Positions 33,855-44,394 of a stretch of DNA of 64,000 nucleotides are shown here, one piece after another. Every line of letters starts with the position of its first letter. The stretch's first letter is position 1. A program made the translations under genes and the position numbers. Below the pieces are notes generated by a model, which was given only the letters and a program-made list of their open reading frames with translations, was not told where the DNA came from and did no database searches. The DNA is from Theropithecus gelada. Lineage: Eukaryota; Chordata; Mammalia; Primates; Cercopithecidae. The stretch is from assembly GCF_003255815.1 (NCBI RefSeq), contig NC_037681.1, forward strand, positions 82,440,985-82,504,984, in the 5' to 3' direction.

Positions 33855-34310
33855 TATTAGTCAGCATTGTATCTGCATGCATGTAAACAGAAACTCAACT
33901 ACCATGTCTTTACCAAATAGGGATTTGTTTTTCCACATGGTCAGGATTCAAAGGTGGGCAGGCCAGGCTGCTGCAGCTGCTCTAGGGACCCAGGTTCCTC
34001 CTAGCTCCCTGTACTATCCTTAGATTGTTGCTTTCATCTTCATGGTGGCAGGACAGCTACTTGACCATCAAGCATCGAGTCCATGAGTCAGGCAGGAGGA
34101 AGAAGGACAATGGGCATGTTCCTGGAAGCACCACGAAGCCACTGTTTATAGAGCTGAGAGTTGGCCAGATCATGTCATAAAGTAACCCCAACTACAAGAG
34201 AGGCTGGGCATTCAATATTTTAAGTGGGTAGACTGTGCCCAGAATAAAATTGGATTCTGTGAGTAAATACAATGGGAAAATGGCTATTGGCAAGCAGCTG
34301 GCAGTGTCTG
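33855..34310 (+). mobile_element. Probable ancient interspersed repeat
   Basis: GTATTAGTCAGCATTGTATC at the start and GGCAGTGTCTGCCACA at the end match the style of an old mammalian LTR-like repeat. I cannot assign the family. Confidence 0.45.
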
Positions 34311-34356
34311 CCACATTGGCATAAAATGTGTCTTAAAGATGCTCATTATAAATCTG

Positions 34357-34648
34357 ATATTTATTTATTTATTTGAGATGAAGTCTCACTCTGTCACACC
34401 AGGCAGGAGTGCAGTGGTGCAATCTCAGCTCACTGCACACTCTATCTCCCAGGTTCAAGTGATTCTCCTGTCTCAGCCTCCCAAGTAGCTGGGATTACAA
34501 GTGTGCACCACCACACCCAGCTAATTTTTGTAGAGACAAGATTTCACCATGTTGGCCAGGCTGGTCTTGAACTCCTGACCTCAAATGATCTGCCTGCCTC
34601 AGCCTCCCAAAGTGCTGGGATTACAGGTGTGAGCCACCGCACTCAGCC
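34357..34648 (-). mobile_element. AluS-like with TSD
   Basis: Flanked by ATAAATCTG (34348-34356, 34649-34657); its tail is TTTA-repeated. Confidence 0.97.
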
Positions 34649-34769
34649 ATAAATCTGCTGTTTATTGAACTCAGAAATTTCTTAAGAGGCCTTAGGGTTG
34701 ATGCTCACAGGAAACAATTTTCCTCTGCAGGGAAATCTTAAAGAATACCACTTTAAAAATTACTGGATT

Positions 34770-35054
34770 GGCCTGGCGCAGTGGTTCATGCCTGTAATCC
34801 CAGTACTTTGGGAGGCCGAGGTGGGCGGATCATGTGGTTAGGAGTTTGAGACCAGCCTGGCCAACATAATGAAACCCCGTCTCTACTGAAAATACAAAAA
34901 AATTAGCTGGGTGTGGTGGCGAGTGCTGTAATCCCAGCTACTTCGGAGGCTGAGGCAGTAGAATCCAGGAGGCACAGGTTGCAGTGAGCCGAGATCGTGC
35001 CACTGTAGTCCAGCCTGAGCGACAGTGCAAGGCTCTGTCTCAAAAATAAGAAAG
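34770..35054 (+). mobile_element. AluS-like with TSD
   Basis: Flanked by the exact 13-bp AAATTACTGGATT (34757-34769, 35055-35067). Confidence 0.98.
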
Positions 35055-35098
35055 AAATTACTGGATTAGGTTCTGCAGAAATGCTTTTGAATAATGTT

Positions 35099-35396
35099 TT
35101 TTGTTTTTTGGGTTTTCTTTGAGATGGAGTTTCACTCTTGTCACCCAGGCTGGAGTGCAATGGCACGATCTCGGCTCACTGTAACTTCCTGTGTTCAAGT
35201 GATTCTCTTGCCTCAGCCTCCTGAGTAGCTGGGATTATAGACGCACGCCACCACGCCCGGCTAATTTTTGTATTTTTAGTAGAGATGGGGTTTCATCATC
35301 TTGGCCAGGCTGGTCTCAAACTCCTGACCTCAGGTGATCTGCCCACCTTAGCCTCTCAAAGTGCTGGGATTACAGATGTGAGCCACTGTGCCTAGC
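35099..35396 (-). mobile_element. AluS-like with TSD
   Basis: Flanked by TTGAATAATGTT (35087-35098, 35397-35408). It lies 44 bp from the previous oppositely oriented Alu, so the two can form a long inverted repeat. Confidence 0.98.
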
Positions 35397-35409
35397 TTGA
35401 ATAATGTTA

Positions 35410-35705
35410 ATAAGGGGTTTTGAATAATGCTGCTAAAAGGACTCTAGGAATGTATACAACTTTAGATTTAAAAACAAAACAAACACAAACTTCTATAATT
35501 TGCAGTCTCCCACATCTCTTCATTTGTAAAATGTATTACACTGAATCAAAACACATGAGACACATAAATCAGATTTAATTTTCAATTAGAATAAAACTCC
35601 TGATCTATTATCTGGGTAAAACTTATTAATCCCTAAAAGTTCTCTTTAAAATGAGCTGTTTGTTATAACACATTCCCTAAAAACAAAAGTACCACATTTA
35701 ACTTC
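35410..35705. other. Unclassified AT-rich sequence
   Basis: No gene or named repeat seen. Confidence 0.5.
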
Positions 35706-36070
35706 AGGAGAGCTAAGTGCGAGTGCCAGTTCTTCCATTTATTAGTTGGTGACTGCAGGGGACATAAGACCTATGCAGGATCTGCTCCCACTTTGTTCCT
35801 TCTCTGGAGTACCCCAATCTTGCTCAAGTATCTCCCCATCCCATACCTACGAGAAACTGACCCCACCCCCAGCGCCATAGGTAATCCGCCCTTCCTCCAG
35901 TGATTTGGGCAGAAATGGGCATTAGTAAGTATAAGTTGGGATTCTAATTAATAATACTAATGTTGAAAAAATTACTCACTGTTCCACATCCCCACATTCT
36001 AATCTATAAAACAGGGATGATGCTGTTGGCTCTATTTAACATAATCACCGTAAAGTGCTTTTTTATTTTG
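35706..36070 (+). mobile_element. Probable MIR, split by about 230 bp
   Basis: CCAGTTCTTCCATTTATTAG and, after an interruption, TCTATAAAACAGGGATGATG and GTAAAGTGCTT match MIR landmarks in order. Confidence 0.5.
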
Positions 36071-36267
36071 CAATATGGAATACATTCAGAAGATGGTATT
36101 GTGTGAAAAAGAAACAGAAGTAAGTGGACTAGCTTGGGACATTTCCTATAAACTGTTATTGTTGTATTTGGAAATTATGGAAGCTATTTTCTTTTAAAAA
36201 CTATTTCAAATGTGTGCATTCAAATGAGTGTCAGGTACTTTGAATTAGTCACATTGTGAATTTCTGC

Positions 36268-36370
36268 ATATATTCAATCAATCATCCTCCTATGCACCAG
36301 GCACCATAGTAGTTGCTAGGGTACAGTAATTCGCAAGATGGTCATAAGATGTAGCAGGGACTTCTCTTAG
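36268..36370 (-). mobile_element. L2 3'-end fragment
   Basis: Inverted L2 terminus: ATTCAATCAATCATCC, ATGCACCAGGCACCATAG, TTGCTAGGGTACAG. Confidence 0.65.
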
Positions 36371-36606
36371 GAGCCTGCCGTGCACTTTCTCCAAAGCATG
36401 GAAAAAAAGGAAAAGTTTTAGTTATCACAGGGGAAATTCCAGTCACCTAGTGAGCCCTGAGAAGTAAATGAGCAACTTGATAAGCAAGAAGGTAATGGTA
36501 GCTTAAAACAATAGCCAAGAAAGTTTGAATTCCGGGATGTTTTGCTCCCTACAGAAACTAAAGAGAACTCTTCTCCTCCCTGGCTGGCTGAGGGTAGGCT
36601 GCCATC

Positions 36607-37055
36607 ATGAACCACACGGTAACTATCCTAACTAGAAAGTTCATGACTACTTCAGAAGAAAAAGATGCTCATTGATGTCCTTCACCCCTGGAAGGCAACA
36701 GTGCCTGAGACAGAAATTCAGGGAAAACTAGCCAAAATGTACAAGACCACACTGGATGTCATCTTTGTATTTGGATTCAGAACTCATGTTGGTTGTGGCT
36801 TTGGCACAATTTATGATTCCTTGGATTATGTAAAGTAAAATGAACTCAAACATACCAAACACAGACTTGCAAGACAAGGCCTGTATGAGAAGAAAAAGAC
36901 CTCAAGAAACCAACTAAAGGAATGCAAGAACAGGATGGAGAAAGTCAGGGGGACTGCAAAGGCCAATGTTGGTGCTGGCAAAAAGCCGAAGGAGTAAAGG
37001 TACTGCAAGGATGTTATCTGCAGCCCGTGAGGATTTTTCACAATAGCATTAATAA
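36607..37055 (+). pseudogene. RPS24P: RPS24 processed pseudogene (40S ribosomal protein S24)
   Basis: The sequence follows RPS24 mRNA from the start codon (36607) through the stop (TAA 36995-36997) into the 3' UTR ending CATTAATAA, without introns, so it is a retrocopy. RPS24 is a component of the small ribosomal subunit. It is dead: about 8 nt are lost after codon 13, shifting the frame; 12 nt are lost in the segment coding the GGG-KTTG region; and AAGAAA has become AAGTAA, a stop, before the NEP motif. The tail coding AKANVGAGKKPKE is still legible. An Alu has inserted at the poly(A) position, hiding the tail. Parent identity is confident by memory; the copy is not expected to make protein. 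Confidence 0.93.
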
Positions 37056-37292
37056 GGCTGGGTGCGGTGGCTCACGCCTGTAATCCCAGCACTTTGGGAG
37101 GCCAAGGCGGGTGGATCACAAAGTCAGGAATTCAAGACCAGCCTGTAATCCCAGCTACTCGGGAGGCTGAGGCAGGAGAATGGTGTGAACCCGGGAGGTG
37201 GAGGTTGCAGTGAGCTGAGGTTGCACCATTGTACTCCAGCCTGGGCACAGAGAAAGACTCTGTCTCGGAAAAAAAAAAAAAAAAAAAAAAAG
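37056..37292 (+). mobile_element. Alu with internal deletion
   Basis: Left arm jumps from GACCAGCCTG to TAATCCCAGCTACTCGGG, deleting the arm junction between two GCCTG motifs. It sits in the RPS24 retrocopy tail. Confidence 0.95.
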
Positions 37293-38128
37293 AGGCTTGG
37301 CACGGTGGCTCATGCCTGTAATCTCAATGTTACAGGAAAGGGGTCCTGATCCAGACCCCAAGAGAGTGTTCTTGGATCTTGCGCAAGGAAGAATTCAGGG
37401 CAAGTCTACAGTGCAAAGCAAAAGCAAATTTATTAGGAAAGTAAAGGAATAAAAGAATGGCTACTGCATAGACAGAGCAGCTCCCACGGCTGCCCATTTT
37501 TATGGTTATTTCTTGATAATATTCTAAACAAGCGGTGGATTATTCATGCCTCCCCTTTTAGACCATATAGGGTAACTTCCTGATGTTGCCATGGCATCTG
37601 TAAACTGTCATGGGGCTGATGGGAGTGTAGCAGTGAGGACGGCCAGAGGTTACTCTCACGACCATCTTGGTTTGGGTGGGTTTTATCTGGCTTCTTTACT
37701 GCAACCTGTTTTATCAGCAAGGTCTTTATGACCTGTATCTTGTGCTGACCTTGTATCTCATCCTGTGACTTAGAGAACACCTTAACCATCTGGGAATACC
37801 GCCCAGTAGGTCTCAGCCTCCTTGTACCCAGCTCCTTTTCAAGATGGAGTTGCTCTGGTTTCACACACCTCTGACACCAGCACATTGGGAGGTCGAGGCG
37901 GGCGGATCACCTGAAGTCAGGAGTTTGAGACCAGCCTGGTCAACATGGTGAAACCCCGTCTCTACTAAAAATACAAAAATTAGCCAAAGCGTGCCGGTGC
38001 GCACCTGTAATCCCAACTACGTGGGAGGCTGAGGCAAGAGAATCGCTTGAACCTGGGAGGTGGAGATTGCTGTGAACCAACATTCCAACACTGCACTCCA
38101 GCCTGGGTGACAGAGACTCTGTCTCAAA
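37293..38128 (+). mobile_element. AluS-like split by an LTR
   Basis: Only the first ~35 bp lie before the LTR; the rest resumes at 37881 (CACATTGGGAGGTCGAGG) and ends at the tail near 38128. An AAAG-rich tract extends to about 38176. Confidence 0.93.
37328..37876 (-). mobile_element. Solo ERV1-type LTR inside an Alu
   Basis: A 549-bp LTR beginning TGTTACAGGAAAGGGGTCC and ending CACCTCTGACA. Flanks TCAA and CCAG fit a decayed 4-bp duplication of the Alu word CCAG (two transitions). It has no viral coding sequence; the 113-codon minus-strand frame is LTR sequence. Confidence 0.85.
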
Positions 38129-38179
38129 GAAAAAAGAAAGAAAAGAAAGAAAAGAAAAGAAAGAAAGAAAGAGAAACTA

Positions 38180-38995
38180 AAGATAACCTCCTAACATAGG
38201 TCACTGAGTTGTTTTTCAGAAACATGGATGCCCAGCAAATGAATCCACTGGCACCCAGACCTCAGGTAAGGGGGAACTGAGGACTCAACTCTAACCGCTA
38301 TTTTTTTTTTTCTGAAGTTCTTTCTGAGGGGCCTGGAGGAAGTCACGCCCATGAGCCAAAGCTAACACTCTTTTCTTCTGACCCCAAATTTTTAGACAAA
38401 CCTTTGCCATCTTAACCAAATGCAAATCGGAAAATCTTTGAATCTATGACCTGTAACCCGGCCCATGCCCCACCATCCACTTTGAGATGTCCCGTCTTTT
38501 TAGGTCAAACCAGCATATAGCCTCCATGTATTGATTTATGACTTTGCCTGTAACCTCTGCCTCTGCCTTTAAAAACCCTTGCCAAAGTGGACAAATCAAC
38601 TGAGGTCAGGAGTTCGAGACCAGCCTGGCCAACATGGCGAAACCCCGTCTCTACTAAAAATACAAAAATTAGCCAGGCATGGTGGCGGGAGCCTGTAATC
38701 CCAGCCGCTAGGGAGGCTGAGGCAGGAGAATTGCTTGAACCTGGGAGATTGCAGTGAGCCAAGATTGCGCCACTGCACTCCAGCCTGGGCAACAGACCAA
38801 GACTCCATCTCAAAAACTAAATAAATATAAAAACCCTTACTTGCAAGCCATTGGGAGATCAGGTCTTAAGTATGAGCTGCCTGATTCTTCTTGCTTGGTG
38901 CACTGCAAAGATAAATACCCTTCTTCCTCCTAACGCAAACTGCAGAGTGAATGTTTGGCTTTACTGAGCCAGGTGAGCAGACCCCAGTTCAGTCC
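38180..38995 (+). mobile_element. ERV LTR, split by an Alu
   Basis: CCACTTTGAGATGTCCCGTC, TTTAAAAACCCTTGCC (TATA-like) and AAGATAAATACCCTTCTTCC (poly(A)-like), then GGCTTTACTGAGCCAGG, resemble an LTR promoter-to-U5 order. Boundaries and family uncertain. Confidence 0.6.
38581..38827 (+). mobile_element. AluS-like, 5'-truncated, with TSD
   Basis: Flanked by TAAAAACCCTT (38570-38580, 38828-38838), inserted next to the LTR's TATA-like stretch. Confidence 0.96.
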
Positions 38996-39238
38996 TGTAC
39001 CAGGCACAGGTCCCTGCCCTCATGGAGCTGCAACTGCCAGTGATCTGTTGCAGTGCCCAAAACAGACTCACCTAGAGGCAGATTCTGAGCAATGCAAAAA
39101 CACCAATCTCATTCTTTTATTGCTAGGCTTTTTTTTTTTTTTTTTTCCCTAAGTCAATACTATTAGTTTGATTACATATCTTATTCGCTAGGCTTTTTAT
39201 CAAATTACTTATGGTACCTTTTAAAATTAACCTGTTCT

Positions 39239-39547
39239 GCCGCGCGCGGTGACTCACGCCTGTACTCCCAGCACTTTGGGAGGCCGAAGCGGGGGGATTA
39301 CAAGGCCAGGAGATCGAGACCATCCCGGCTAACACGGTGAAACCCCGTCCCTACTAAAAACACAAAAAATTAGCCGGGCATGGTGGCGGGCGCCTGTAGT
39401 CCTAGCTACTCAGGAGGCTGAGGCAGGAGAATGCTGTGAACCCGGGAGGCGGAGCTTGCAGTGAGCTGAGATCGCGCCACTGCACTCCAGCCTGGGCGAC
39501 TGAGCGAGACTCTGTCTCAAAAAAAACAAAAATAAAAATAAAAAATA
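39239..39547 (+). mobile_element. AluY-type with TSD
   Basis: Flanked by the exact 16-bp AAAATTAACCTGTTCT (39223-39238, 39548-39563). CpG-rich start (CCGCGCGCGG). Confidence 0.98.
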
Positions 39548-39563
39548 AAAATTAACCTGTTCT

Positions 39564-39869
39564 CAGTCAGGTATGGTGGCTAACACCTGTAAATCCAGCA
39601 CTTTGGGAAGCCGAGGCAGGAGGATCACTTGAGCTCAGGAATTCAAGACCAGTCTGGGCAACATGGCAAAACCCCATCACTACTAAAACTACAAAAATTA
39701 GCTGGGTGTGGTGGCACATGCCTGTAATTCCAGCTACACGGGAGGCTGAGGAAGGAGAATCGCTTGAATCCAGGGGGTGGAGGTTGCAGTGAACTGAGAT
39801 TGCACTACTGCACTCCAGCCTGAGCGACAGAACAAGATCCGTGGTCCGTCTCAAAAAAAAAGAAAGAAA
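39564..39869 (+). mobile_element. Older Alu (J/S-like)
   Basis: Starts immediately after the previous Alu's second TSD. Confidence 0.95.
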
Positions 39870-40311
39870 TTGCAATCTGGAAGGATGGTTAGAACCATTC
39901 TTTTGAGGGCGCCATCACTACTTAAAAACATGCATGTTAAAGTTCTGTTTAAAAACTCACATTATTTTTTAGTCCCAGGTTAAGAGTGTAGCATTACTTT
40001 ACAATGAACCACCTTCAGATGTGGCAGTGATTGCAGTTGCCCCCTATTATTCTGTCATTCTGTCATTGTCATTGTGAGATATTCATTTTAAACACCTAGA
40101 GAAGGGAAAATTAATCATGCTTTAAAATCAGATAAAGCATTAATGGTCTTAAAAATTTAATACTAATTCTCAGTTTTTAGTTTTCACACAGATGAAACTT
40201 TCTGATTTAGAAATAAACCTAGGGGAAGATTTAATGAGTAATTGATATTAAAAAGTTGAAATCACATGTATGCTCTAATTTTTTTACATGAAAGCAATTT
40301 TGCTTTCCATG
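39870..40311. other. Unclassified intergenic sequence
   Basis: No gene or named repeat seen. Confidence 0.5.
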
Positions 40312-40609
40312 TTTTTTTTTTTTTTTTTTTGAGACAGAGTCTAGCTCTGTTGCCCCGGCTGGAGTGCAGTGGTGTGATCTCAGCTCACTGTAAGCTCCGC
40401 CTCCTGGGTTCACGCCATTCTCCTGCCTCAGCATCCTGAGTAGCTGGGACTATAGGTGCCCGCCACCACACCCAGCTACTTTTTGTATTTTTAGTAGAGA
40501 CGGAGTTCCACCGTGTTAGCCAGGATGGTCCCGATCTCCTGACCTCGTGATCCTCCCGCCTCAGCTTCCCAAAGTGCTGGGATTACAGGCATGAGCCACC
40601 GCACCCGGC
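40312..40609 (-). mobile_element. AluY-type
   Basis: Full-length inverted Alu with GTTAGCCAGGATGGTC and CTCGTGATCC. Confidence 0.97.
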
Positions 40610-40766
40610 TCCACATCCTTTTATTTGAAAGAATTGAGTCTCACATTTGTCAGATAAATTGCTACCTAAATTATCTAAGATGATTTTCACATTCTTGCAT
40701 GGAAATCAAATTTTGCAAGGTTATAGAATTAACTTAGAAGTGACAACGGTGTGTTCTTTCTTCCAG

Positions 40767-40825
40767 GAGGGCTTGCTAATTGAAATTGAAGTATCGAATG
40801 TCCTGAAAGCACTCAAACTCATCAG
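40767..40825 (+). other. Exon-like segment with splice-site consensus
   Basis: A 59-nt stretch is preceded by a pyrimidine-rich acceptor (GTTCTTTCTTCCAG) and followed by CAG/GTAACA. Its open frame would read EGLLIEIEVSNVLKALKLI. No repeat is recognised there. Chance splice-like motifs are common, and no flanking exon could be joined, so this is a candidate only. A downstream frame (KQSKLVLEMKLWKSQLEK) running into an A-rich stretch might instead mark an old retrocopy. Confidence 0.25.
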
Positions 40826-41198
40826 GTAACAAAAGCCCAGAGGACAGAAATGAAGCAAAGCAAGTTGGTTCTTGAAATGAAACTCTGGAAATCCCAACTT
40901 GAGAAAATAAAGAGGCAGAAGAAAAAAAAAAAAAACTAGAAAAAGAAAAAAAAAATCACAAAATAAAAGGCACTTAGGAAGGGGTTTTTTTGTTTAAGTA
41001 TTTATTTAATTTTTTCCATTATAAGCATTACACAGATTATACTATGGTTTTGAAATTGTAAAACTATGTCTGTTTGTTGTGTGTCTCTTCTCTCACTACT
41101 TGAAAATGTAAAAAAGAACAAGAACTCCCCTTGCCTATATCTTACATGTGCTGGATTACAAGCTCAGATGCCCACTGGGCCAATCTCAAAAGAGGTTC

Positions 41199-41220
41199 TG
41201 CAAAGTGGGGGACCATGTCC
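41199..41220. repeat. Source of local direct and inverted copies
   Basis: GCAAAGTGGGGGACCATGTCC-like word. A direct copy of GTGGGGGACCATATCC and an inverted copy (CCCCCACTTTGCA) occur together at 41354-41380. Confidence 0.9.
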
Positions 41221-41226
41221 AGAATG

Positions 41227-41342
41227 TCAGGCATTCCAGAATGTAGTAATGCTATAATTTCCTGAATACCGTATTCTATGCCTAAAAGAAAAAGAGCCAA
41301 CCGTAAAAATCTGGATTCAGCTCAAAATTAAATAATTTTTCC
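41227..41342 (+). repeat. Inverted duplication, arm 1 (116 bp)
   Basis: Reverse complement of 42770-42885 with about three mismatches. Not part of any repeat I recognise. Confidence 0.97.
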
Positions 41343-41353
41343 TGCCAGGTGCA

Positions 41354-41374
41354 GTGGGGGACCATATCCCCCAC
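41354..41374. repeat. Perfect 8-bp-stem hairpin
   Basis: GTGGGGGA, loop CCATA, TCCCCCAC. Confidence 0.97.
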
Positions 41375-41430
41375 TTTGCATAGCCTATTCTGGGACCCTG
41401 AAAGGGTTAGCTGCCTCTGGACTCCAGACT

Positions 41431-41752
41431 TTTTTTTTTTTTTTTTTTGAGACAGAGTCTTGCCCTGTCACCCAGGCTGGAGTGCAGTGGCGTGATCATG
41501 GCTCACTGCAACCTCCACCTCCGGGGCCACTGCAACCTCCACCTCCGGGACTCAAGCAATCCTCCCTCCTGAGCCTCCTGAGTAGCTGGGACTACAGGCA
41601 CATGCCACCGCGCCTGGCTAATTTTTGTATTTTTGGTAGAGGCATGGTCTCACTATGTTGTCCAGGCTAGTCTCAAACTCCAGGCCTCAAATGAACCTCC
41701 TGCCTTGGCCTCCCAAAGTTTTGGGATTCCAGATGTGAGCCACTGTGTCCAT
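41431..41752 (-). mobile_element. AluJ-like with TSD and internal duplication
   Basis: Flanked by CCAGACT (41424-41430, 41753-41759). Near 41504-41550 a ~23-bp segment (CACTGCAACCTCCACCTCCG) is tandemly repeated. Confidence 0.95.
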
Positions 41753-41837
41753 CCAGACTCCATTTTTTGCCACACAAAGTGTGGGTCCAGTGCTGCTAGA
41801 CATTTGGGTATTCCAGAGAACACTGTCCTGGGGTCCC

Positions 41838-41945
41838 CTAAAGGCTAACCCTGAGACCAGGTCCTCTAAAAGCTAACCCTGAGACCAGGTCCTCTAAAAG
41901 CTAACCCTGAGACCAGGTCCTCTAAAAGCTAACCCTGAGACCAGG
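41838..41945. repeat. Minisatellite, 28-bp unit, about 3.9 copies
   Basis: Tandem units start CTAAAAGCTAACCCTGAGAC and end CAGGTCCT; internal units are identical, the first differs by one base. Likely variable in copy number. Confidence 0.98.
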
Positions 41946-42089
41946 ATTGGGTGCAAGGATTTATTTGGGAGGTGATGGCAGGGAGCTCAGTGAAGGGGTG
42001 AGGCAGTGACATGGCCATCTGCTATCTGCCAATCTCTGAGGGGGCAGAGAGAGGAAATTGTCTTATCTTTTCAAAAAAAGTATTTTGAG

Positions 42090-42391
42090 GGCCGGGCGCG
42101 GTGGCTCAAGCCTGTAATCCCAGCACTTTGGGAGGCCGAGACGGGCGGATCACGAGGTCAGGAGATCGAGACCATCCTGGCTAACACGGTGAAACCCCGT
42201 CTCTACTAAAAAATACAAAAAAAAAACTAGCCGGGCGAGGTGGCGGGCGCCTGTAGTCCCAGCTACTCGGGAGGCTGAGGCAGGAGAATGGCGGGAACCC
42301 GGGAGGCGGAGCTTGCAGTGAGCTGAGATCCGGCCACTGCACTCCAGCCCGGGTGACAGAGCGAGACTCGGCCTCAAAAAAAAAAAAAAAA
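42090..42391 (+). mobile_element. AluYR-type, young, with TSD
   Basis: Nearly consensus: CTCAAGCC, GAGACGGGC, CGAGGTGGCGGGC and GAGATCCGGCC. Flanked by AAAAAAGTATTTTGAG on both sides. A strong lineage marker. Confidence 0.98.
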
Positions 42392-42474
42392 AAAAAAAGT
42401 ATTTTGAGGTTTCAGTTATTAACAGGAAATGTAATTAAAGCTTCATAGTAACTGCTTACAGACAGTGGGAAAGA

Positions 42475-42769
42475 TTTTTTTTTTTTTGTAGATGGTGTCT
42501 TGCTCTGTTGCCCAGGCTGGAGTGCAGTGGCACGATCTCAGCTCACTGCAACCTCCGCCTCTCAGGTTCAGGCAATTCCCCTGCTTCTGCCTCCCAAGTA
42601 GCTGGGACTACAGGCGCCCGCCACCACGCCCAGCTAATTTTTTGTATTTTTACTAAAGACTGGGTTTCACCATGTTGGCCAGGATAGTCTCGATCTCCTG
42701 GCCTTGTGAGCCACCCTCCTCGGCCTCCCAAAGTGCTGGGATTACAGGCGTGAGCCACTGTGCCCAGCC
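42475..42769 (-). mobile_element. AluS/Y-like
   Basis: Full-length inverted Alu ending directly at arm 2 of the inverted duplication, so its 5' start and the arm boundary coincide. Confidence 0.96.
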
Positions 42770-42885
42770 GGAAAAATTCTTTAATTTTGAGCTGAATCCA
42801 GATTTTTACGGTTGGCTCTTTTTCTTTTGGGCATAGAATACGATATTCAGGAAATTATAGCATTACTACATTCTGGAATGCCTGA
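42770..42885 (-). repeat. Inverted duplication, arm 2 (116 bp)
   Basis: Reverse complement of 41227-41342. Confidence 0.97.
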
Positions 42886-43080
42886 TAAGAATAAGTTCAG
42901 GAAGGCTTGGAGGAGAAAAGGTAAATCGCTACTCTTTGGGGAAGGGGAGGAATCAAAGCATTCTGGGTAACATAAAATGAGGCACAAATAGTGAGGCAAG
43001 ATTTGGGTGGGAGTGAGGAGTGGAGAAGACCCGAAAGGCCCAATCACTAGTTAATTGTAAACAAACACTGTAATGTTGAC

Positions 43081-43376
43081 TTTTTTTTTTTTTTTGAGAC
43101 AGAATCTTGCTCTGTCACCAGGCTGGAGTGCAGTGGTGTGATCTCGGCTCAATGCAACCTCCTGCTCCCAGGTTCAAGCAATTCTCCTGCCTCAGCCTCC
43201 AGAGTAGCTGGAATTATAGGCATCTGCCACCGCACACAACTAATTTTTGTATTTTTAGTAGAGACGAGGTTTCGCCATGTTGGTCAGTCTGGTCTCAAAC
43301 TCCTGACCTCAGGTGATCCACCCGCCTCAGCTTCCCAAAGTGCTAGGATTACAGGCATGAGCCACCGCGCCCCATC
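43081..43376 (-). mobile_element. AluS-like
   Basis: Full-length inverted Alu. Confidence 0.96.
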
Positions 43377-43845
43377 TAGTGCTATTCTTGAAACACTCTC
43401 TCCTTGGCCCCCAGGATACTACTGCTGGTGTCCTTACCTGCTGCTCCTTCTCAGCGTCCTTTGGTGCCCCCTCTTGTTCCCTGACCCGTCAACACTGCAG
43501 TGGTCTGGGGTTCAGCATTCTGACGTCTTTTTTCTACATACATTCCTTATATGCTCTTGTCCAAACTAGGACTATCTTTGTTTACATATATTTCGTTGAC
43601 TCCCAGATTGAGTATCTCCAGTCCAGACCTCCCTTCTGAATTCCAGATTCATAAATCCAACTGCCAGTTCAAAGTCTCCACTTGGGTTCCTCCAGGAAGC
43701 ATCTCCCTTAGCATGTCTGCGGCAGAGCTTTGATTCCTACCCACCCCAGCTTAGTGTGGATTCCCCCAAAGGCGGACTCTGAGATAAAGAGATCCGTAGG
43801 CAATTTGGGGGTTGGGGGAGATGGGTAGGTTGTTTGCAAAGATGG

Positions 43846-44394
43846 CCTTAGCATTCTTTCCTTCTTGTATGATATTTTCTTTGCAATGTGACTTTGACTT
43901 CCCTGCCTTCAAGAAGTGGAATTTGTCTCTTTACCCTTTGAATCTGGCTTAGCACCTGAGCCTTGCTTTGATGGAAAGAATGCAGTAGGAGCAGCACTGT
44001 GGACCTCATGAAGCTTCACAGCTTCCACTTTTGTCACTTTGGAACACTGCCCAAGACTGCCATGTGAAGAATCCCAGTCTAGCCTGATGGAGAGGAGAGG
44101 GCATTTGGACTACATGAGCCAACCCATCTGAGGCCTTTGAAATCAGCCAGCTGACAGCTAGCATCCACTATCTACCATTTTAGGGCATCTTAAACCTTCC
44201 AGCCCCAGTCAAGCCACCATATTATTGTAGCCACTGTGTGAGCCCAGGCAAGACCAGCAGAAAATTTGTCACCCAGTTGAGTCCAGCCCAAATTGTTGAC
44301 CCACAGAATCATGAGCAAAAATAATGGCTGTTGTAAGCCACTGCATTTTGGGGGTGGTTTATTATGCAGCAGAAACTAAATTATAGAGGAAGTT
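43846..44394 (+). mobile_element. MLT1-like MaLR LTR
   Basis: Landmarks: CTGCCATGTGAAGAATCCC, CCATCTGAGGCCTTTGAAATC, TTGTAAGCCACTGCATTTTGG and a CAGAAACTAAATTATAG end. Confidence 0.75.

Noticed and set aside
37544..37885. 113-codon minus-strand open frame
   Set aside because: Lies entirely within a solo LTR; LTRs of this type do not encode proteins.
39122..39200. GCTAGGCTTTTT repeated about 66 bp apart
   Set aside because: Short and T-rich; might be a TSD of a tiny insertion but the inserted part was not recognisable.
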